Of a DNA stretch of 64,000 bases, positions 60,674 through 64,000 are shown one piece after another. The DNA lies in contig JADKEA010000002.1 of assembly GCA_016718275.1 (NCBI GenBank), positions 1 to 64,000 on the forward strand. Direction: 5' to 3'. Positions within the stretch are counted from its first letter, which is position 1. Each line of letters begins with the position of its first letter. The position numbers and the translations under genes were made by a program. The stretch is from Candidatus Villigracilis affinis. Its GTDB lineage: Bacteria; Chloroflexota; Anaerolineae; Anaerolineales; Villigracilaceae. The notes beneath the pieces are model-generated. The model saw only the letters and a list, made by a program, of their open reading frames with translations, did no database searches and was not told where the DNA came from.

Positions 60674-62248
60674 TTACTTAACGAGTGTGCGGATTTGTTC
60701 GTGCATATAAAGCGGGAGATAGTAGTGACCGCCAGCATTTTTGCCGCTGGAGCCAGAACCCTTCCAACCGCCGAAAGGTTGGAAGCCAGGCCATGCGCCT
60801 GTGGTCGCGCCCTGCGGACGATTTGCATATGTGACGCCCGCTTCGATCTTGTCGAAGAACCATTCGGTTTCTTCGGGAGAGCCGTAGAAGCCGGCGGTGA
60901 GACCATAGTTGACATCGTTGGCGATGCTCATGGCTTCGTCCATGTTCTTGACTCTGCCGATGGTGGTGATGGGCAGGAACATTTCATGCTTCCACAAGCG
61001 GTGCGAGAAGGGCAGGTCAACGACGAAGGTGCTTTCGCAGTAATAGCCTTTATCGAACATACCGCCTGTCTTCACGTTGCCGCCGACGAGGAACTTGCCG
61101 CCGCCTTGATTGATCTCTTCACAGAAATCCTTGAAATCATTGTAGGACGATTTGTTGACAACGGGGCCGTTGTAAGTGTTGCGGTCGGTGGGGTCACCGA
61201 TGACGAGTTTGGAAGCGGTTTCCTTCAAACGGCCGACCAAGTCGTCGTAAACAGAATCCTCTATCAGTACGCGCGAAGCGGCGGAGCATTTCTGTCCCTG
61301 CAAGCCAAAGGCTGAGCGGATAATGCCGATGGTGGCGCGTTCCAGATCCGCATTCTTCGAAACGACCACGGGATTCTTTCCGCCGAGTTCCAAAATGATC
61401 GGGCGCACATAATTGCGCTTGCCGAAATCCTGGAACATTTTCATGCCTACATCGAAGGAACCGGTGAAGGTCACACCGTCCACTTCGGAGCTATCCACAA
61501 GTGCCTGGCCAAGTGTGGAGCCGGGACCCGTGACGAAATTGACCACGCCATCGGGGATGCCCGCATCGCGGAAGCAATCCACCAACAGACGCACGATCCA
61601 CGCGGTGTCGGTGGCGGGTTTGATGACGAGGGTGTTGCCCGCCACAAGTGCAGCGCCTGCAGGTCCGCCAGTTAAGGCGAACGGGAAGTTGAAGGGAGAA
61701 ACGACAAGCCACACGCCGTAAGGTCGCAGCACAGAGACATTGCGGGCATCGTAGCCAACGAGCGGATCCTTGCCCATTTCAACGATGTAGCCATCGTTCT
61801 TTTCCATTTGATAGCAGGAGTAGTAAATAAGATCGGCTGTTTCCTGCACGTCACCCAGAGATTCCATGCGGTTCTTGCCGACCTCAAGCGCCATCGCCGC
61901 GCCCAGATCGAAAATACGCTCTTCAATGAGGGAAGCCGCTTTGCGGAGCAGCTCCACGCGCTTCTGCCACGGGGTGCGACTCCACATCGGGAAAGCCTTG
62001 CGCGCGGCGGTCAGGGCATCCTGCGCATGTTTGGAATTACCCTTCTGCATTTTCGCCAGCACCCAATCTGTGTTGACGGGGGAATGGTCGTCGAACTTTT
62101 CATCGGCTTTTACTTCCTTGCCGTCAATAAGCATGGTGTATTCCTGCCCCATGTTCTTCTTGAGCTTCTCGACGGCTTTATCGAAGCCGGCATGTAACTC
62201 TTCAGGGGGGTTGAACATGGTTGCGTATGTAAGTTTAAAATCTGCCAT
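60674..62248 (-). CDS. pruA: L-glutamate gamma-semialdehyde dehydrogenase (1-pyrroline-5-carboxylate dehydrogenase)
   Basis: A 524-residue aldehyde dehydrogenase of the P5C (RocA/PruA) group. The catalytic Glu is in ILELGGKNP (near 288) and the Cys in LQGQKCSAASRV (near 321). PWQKRVELLRKAA and RPQGATTGAWPGFQPFGGWKGSG are typical of P5CDH. It oxidises glutamate semialdehyde to glutamate in proline and arginine catabolism. No proline dehydrogenase is near. GGAGGATCC precedes the ATG, with inverted repeats of GTTGAC upstream. Confidence 0.93.
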   Translation of the reverse strand: MADFKLTYATMFNPPEELHAGFDKAVEKLKKNMGQEYTMLIDGKEVKADEKFDDHSPVNTDWVLAKMQKGNSKHAQDALTAARKAFPMWSRTPWQKRVELLRKAASLIEERIFDLGAAMALEVGKNRMESLGDVQETADLIYYSCYQMEKNDGYIVEMGKDPLVGYDARNVSVLRPYGVWLVVSPFNFPFALTGGPAGAALVAGNTLVIKPATDTAWIVRLLVDCFRDAGIPDGVVNFVTGPGSTLGQALVDSSEVDGVTFTGSFDVGMKMFQDFGKRNYVRPIILELGGKNPVVVSKNADLERATIGIIRSAFGLQGQKCSAASRVLIEDSVYDDLVGRLKETASKLVIGDPTDRNTYNGPVVNKSSYNDFKDFCEEINQGGGKFLVGGNVKTGGMFDKGYYCESTFVVDLPFSHRLWKHEMFLPITTIGRVKNMDEAMSIANDVNYGLTAGFYGSPEETEWFFDKIEAGVTYANRPQGATTGAWPGFQPFGGWKGSGSSGKNAGGHYYLPLYMHEQIRTLVK

Positions 62249-62273
62249 AAGGATCCTCCGAGTGTGGTTTGAT

Positions 62274-62326
62274 AGTCAACGGTTTTGAGTTGACTGACTG
62301 TGACCATCATTGAACAGCCAGTCAAC
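62274..62326 (-). promoter_or_regulatory. Repeated GTTGAC/GTCAAC palindromes upstream of pruA
   Basis: AGTCAAC (62274-62280), GTTGACTGACTGT (62289-62301) and ACAGCCAGTCAAC (62314-62326) form overlapping inverted repeats. They suit a dimeric repressor or activator of pruA; no regulator gene is adjacent. Confidence 0.5.
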
Positions 62327-62413
62327 GAATGAACTAATGTTAGTATAGCGCAGGCCGATGCAATCGTCAAAGCAAAGGCTGTTTTCGGGTGCGGCTAAGA
62401 ATTTCATGAGATT

Positions 62414-62443
62414 TTGTAAGAAGGTGCGGAATTGGGCTATCAT
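62414..62443 (+). promoter_or_regulatory. Probable sigma-70-type promoter of the selenoprotein gene
   Basis: TTGTAA (62414-62419) and TATCAT (62438-62443) are 18 bases apart. The start codon lies about 30 bases downstream. Confidence 0.5.
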
Positions 62444-62473
62444 AATGAAAATACAAACAGGAGACATTTATTT

Positions 62474-63043
62474 ATGAGACCACACTTCCCAGATTGGATT
62501 CAAAGACGCGGTTCGTTCCTGACCGTTGTGCTGGTTGCCATTTTTGTGGCATCAGCCTGCGCCCCGGCAGCGGCGACCAACCCGCCCCCGGCGGCAGAGG
62601 CGCCTGCTGCTACTTCTGCACCTGCAGCGGAAGTTATGCCCACTGCCACAGGCGAAGTCGCCGCCCCTGCGCCAACGCAGGCGGTTGCGGAAGTATTGCC
62701 CGTCGCCACCTCCCGCGGACCCAACCTCGAGGCCACTGACCCCACTATGGTCAATTTGGCGGCTGGTCAGCTGCAGTTGGTGGAATTCTTCCGCTTCACC
62801 TGAGGTACCTGCCGATCCATGGCGCCCATGGTTCATGGGCTCGAAGCAGAGTACTTTGGCAAGATCAAATTTTCATATCTCGACGCTGATGACCCCCGCA
62901 CTGACGGATTCCAGCGCGCACTCGGTTTCTACTACCAGCCCGAACTTTATTTGTTGGATGCAGACGGAAATGTCTTGAAGAAATTCATCGGCTTGGTATC
63001 TCGTGAAGAACTGACCGCAGAGTTCGAGAAATATATCCAATAG
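62474..63043 (+). CDS. Exported thioredoxin-like lipoprotein with in-frame TGA, predicted selenoprotein (UGTC)
   Basis: A protein of 189 residues when TGA at 62801-62803 is read through as selenocysteine. The ATG at 62474 has GGAG upstream. A signal peptide ends at the lipobox ASACAP, followed by an Ala/Pro/Thr linker. LQLVEFFRFT is the thioredoxin strand that leads to the active site. The next codons give U-G-T-C in place of C-x-x-C (U110, C113), then RSMAPMVHGLEAEYFGK and a normal thioredoxin C half (ELYLLDADGNVLKKFIGLV). The frame is the same before and after TGA. A SECIS-like hairpin lies 20 bases downstream. Confidence 0.85.
62824..62840 (+). promoter_or_regulatory. SECIS-like hairpin downstream of the in-frame TGA
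   Basis: GCCCAT pairs perfectly with ATGGGC around the five-base loop GGTTC. The loop begins 26 bases after the TGA and has G in its first two positions, both as expected for bacterial SECIS elements. Confidence 0.75.
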
Positions 63044-63065
63044 GTTTTGATTTACGAAGACTGAA

Positions 63066-63100
63066 GCAGGTTCGACAATAAATGTCGAACCTGCTTTTTT
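63066..63100 (+). terminator. Rho-independent terminator
   Basis: GCAGGTTCGACA pairs with TGTCGAACCTGC around ATAAA and is followed by TTTTTT. Confidence 0.93.
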
Positions 63101-63196
63101 ATAAACTCATGAATTTTCCCTAAATTTTTTAATGCTATAATTTTTTTGTCTCGCAAGATGTTTGTCTTGCGCTTTTTTGTCCAGAATAGAGGCGAT

Positions 63197-63832
63197 ATGC
63201 GACCTGAAAAACATGTCTTATCCACATTATTTATTTTAACGATGACGTTCCTGTTCAGTGCCTGCAATCTGGGAGTGGTGAATCCCAATGTGGAACTAGA
63301 CCCAACTCTTTCAAGTGAGATTCCCGTCATTCCAGCAGAGACCTTCTCGCCTGTGCCCACCTTTACAGCGACGCCCATTCCAACGATCGTCCCTACCTTT
63401 ACCGTAACGCTTTTCAACAGCATCATGCCTACGATCACATCCACCCCGCAGTGGACGGGCTGTCCCGGCATTGTCGTCACTGTGGACGATACCAAAAAGG
63501 GAGATATCCTGCACATCCTGCGCTGTGACGATGGGCTGGAATATCAGCTTGGTCCGCTTGCAAAAGGTGTCTTTGCCATTGGCCCGAACAATAAATTTCT
63601 CATCTACGTTTCACTGGATGGATTCGTCTACGCTGCAAGAATTGGAGATCGATACCTGAATACCTTGTATAACCTCGGGCGTGAGCATGTCTTTACCGTA
63701 TTCAATAAAAAGGTCGCTCCCAATTTCCAGATCTCGTTCACTGGCGATGGTCCGATCTACAGGCTTGTCATCCTCGAAAAGAATTATGACCAAAAACGGA
63801 TGTACGAATTGCCGATAGGGCTTACCCAGTAA
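63197..63832 (+). CDS. Hypothetical lipoprotein
   Basis: A 211-residue exported lipoprotein (lipobox FLFSACN near 23), begun at ATG 63197 with GAGG upstream. A Thr/Pro-rich linker leads to a domain with GCPGIVVTVDDTKKGDILHILRCDDG and repeated strand-turn patterns. No family recognised. The next gene begins at its stop, so the two are cotranscribed. Confidence 0.7.
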   Translation: MRPEKHVLSTLFILTMTFLFSACNLGVVNPNVELDPTLSSEIPVIPAETFSPVPTFTATPIPTIVPTFTVTLFNSIMPTITSTPQWTGCPGIVVTVDDTKKGDILHILRCDDGLEYQLGPLAKGVFAIGPNNKFLIYVSLDGFVYAARIGDRYLNTLYNLGREHVFTVFNKKVAPNFQISFTGDGPIYRLVILEKNYDQKRMYELPIGLTQ

Positions 63833-64000
63833 ATGGATATTGTGATTCGGGGTCTTGTTTTTCTCACTGGGTTTGTTGTTGTCTGCCTGACCGTTTTTTC
63901 AGCCCTCTCCACCTTTGTCCTGACACGTGCTGCGCGTAGTCAGTTGAATCGGGTTGTCTTCGGGATCATGCGCAGGATATTTGAATTCATTCTGAAGTTT
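63833..64000 (+). CDS. N terminus of a membrane protein, cut by the window end
   Basis: The ATG at 63833 directly follows the preceding TAA. The first 56 codons show one long hydrophobic segment (about 6-33, GLVFLTGFVVVCLTVFSALS) and a basic stretch (RAARSQLNRVVFGIMRR). Too little is present for identification; a membrane ion channel is one possibility. Confidence 0.6.
   Translation, partial: MDIVIRGLVFLTGFVVVCLTVFSALSTFVLTRAARSQLNRVVFGIMRRIFEFILKF

Noticed and set aside
62801..62803. The TGA as a simple nonsense mutation or pseudogene mark
   Set aside because: The codon falls exactly on the first active-site Cys, the frame is intact on both sides, and a SECIS-like hairpin follows at the right distance.

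Overview
The window looks like a chromosomal segment of an Anaerolineae-type Chloroflexota (inference). The evidence is a run of exported proteins with cysteine-bearing S-layer-homology (SLH) modules, many lipoproteins with Thr/Pro-rich linkers, a giant propeller-type sensor kinase with small response regulators, and several start codons placed six or seven bases after a TATAAT-like box. There are no rRNA or tRNA genes, no transposase, no phage genes and no CRISPR array. Five reading frames are interrupted. Four of these are one-base (or equivalent) shifts, three of them in short homopolymer runs, so some may be sequence errors. The fifth, a single in-frame TGA, is best explained as selenocysteine.

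1-7.3 kb: four consecutive envelope genes ending in triple SLH modules (a truncated one, an M23-like peptidase, a CAP/SCP protein and a beta-helix protein), each with its own terminator. 7.3-12 kb: an alpha/beta hydrolase, an SRPBCC-like protein, a methyltransferase pair and a membrane protein. 11.6-16.6 kb: a sensor kinase with a NarL-type regulator and a stand-alone receiver. 16.8-22.5 kb: a class V aminotransferase followed by the decayed tail of a second copy, a CAP-LysM protein, a patatin, an esterase and a Tat-exported L,D-transpeptidase. 22.5-26.5 kb: ccdA, a glutaredoxin-like/DUF2085 fusion, pgeF, and the yggS-yggT-yggU group. 26.6-35.5 kb: a TPR lytic transglycosylase, then a polyamine-binding lipoprotein, class II aldolase, mtnA, M50 protease, PfkB kinase and ahcY, a set that fits recycling of S-adenosylmethionine by-products. 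36-43.8 kb: housekeeping and envelope genes (rsmA, LCP protein, G5/3D lipoprotein, cupredoxin, SpoU methylase).

44.2-49.7 kb is a cluster of integron gene cassettes without an integrase in view. Six unrelated single-gene units, all on the minus strand, are separated by imperfect palindromes with GCCYAAC/GTTRGGC ends that overlap or closely follow the stop codons. The cargo is an aminoglycoside-type nucleotidyltransferase (frameshifted), DUF2200, DUF899, a metallo-beta-lactamase-fold hydrolase of different base composition, a class C beta-lactamase-like serine hydrolase and a zinc-ribbon membrane protein.

49.9-64 kb returns to core genes: moeA with a VKOR-type thiol oxidase, two GT-C-type membrane proteins, a long RelA/SpoT protein, a cyclic-nucleotide-binding protein, a YbaK deacylase, a CoA-transferase subunit, pruA, and an exported thioredoxin-like lipoprotein. 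In the last of these the first cysteine of CxxC is replaced by TGA, with a SECIS-like hairpin just downstream. Together with the paired cysteines of the SLH modules, CcdA and VKOR, this points to active disulfide chemistry in the envelope.
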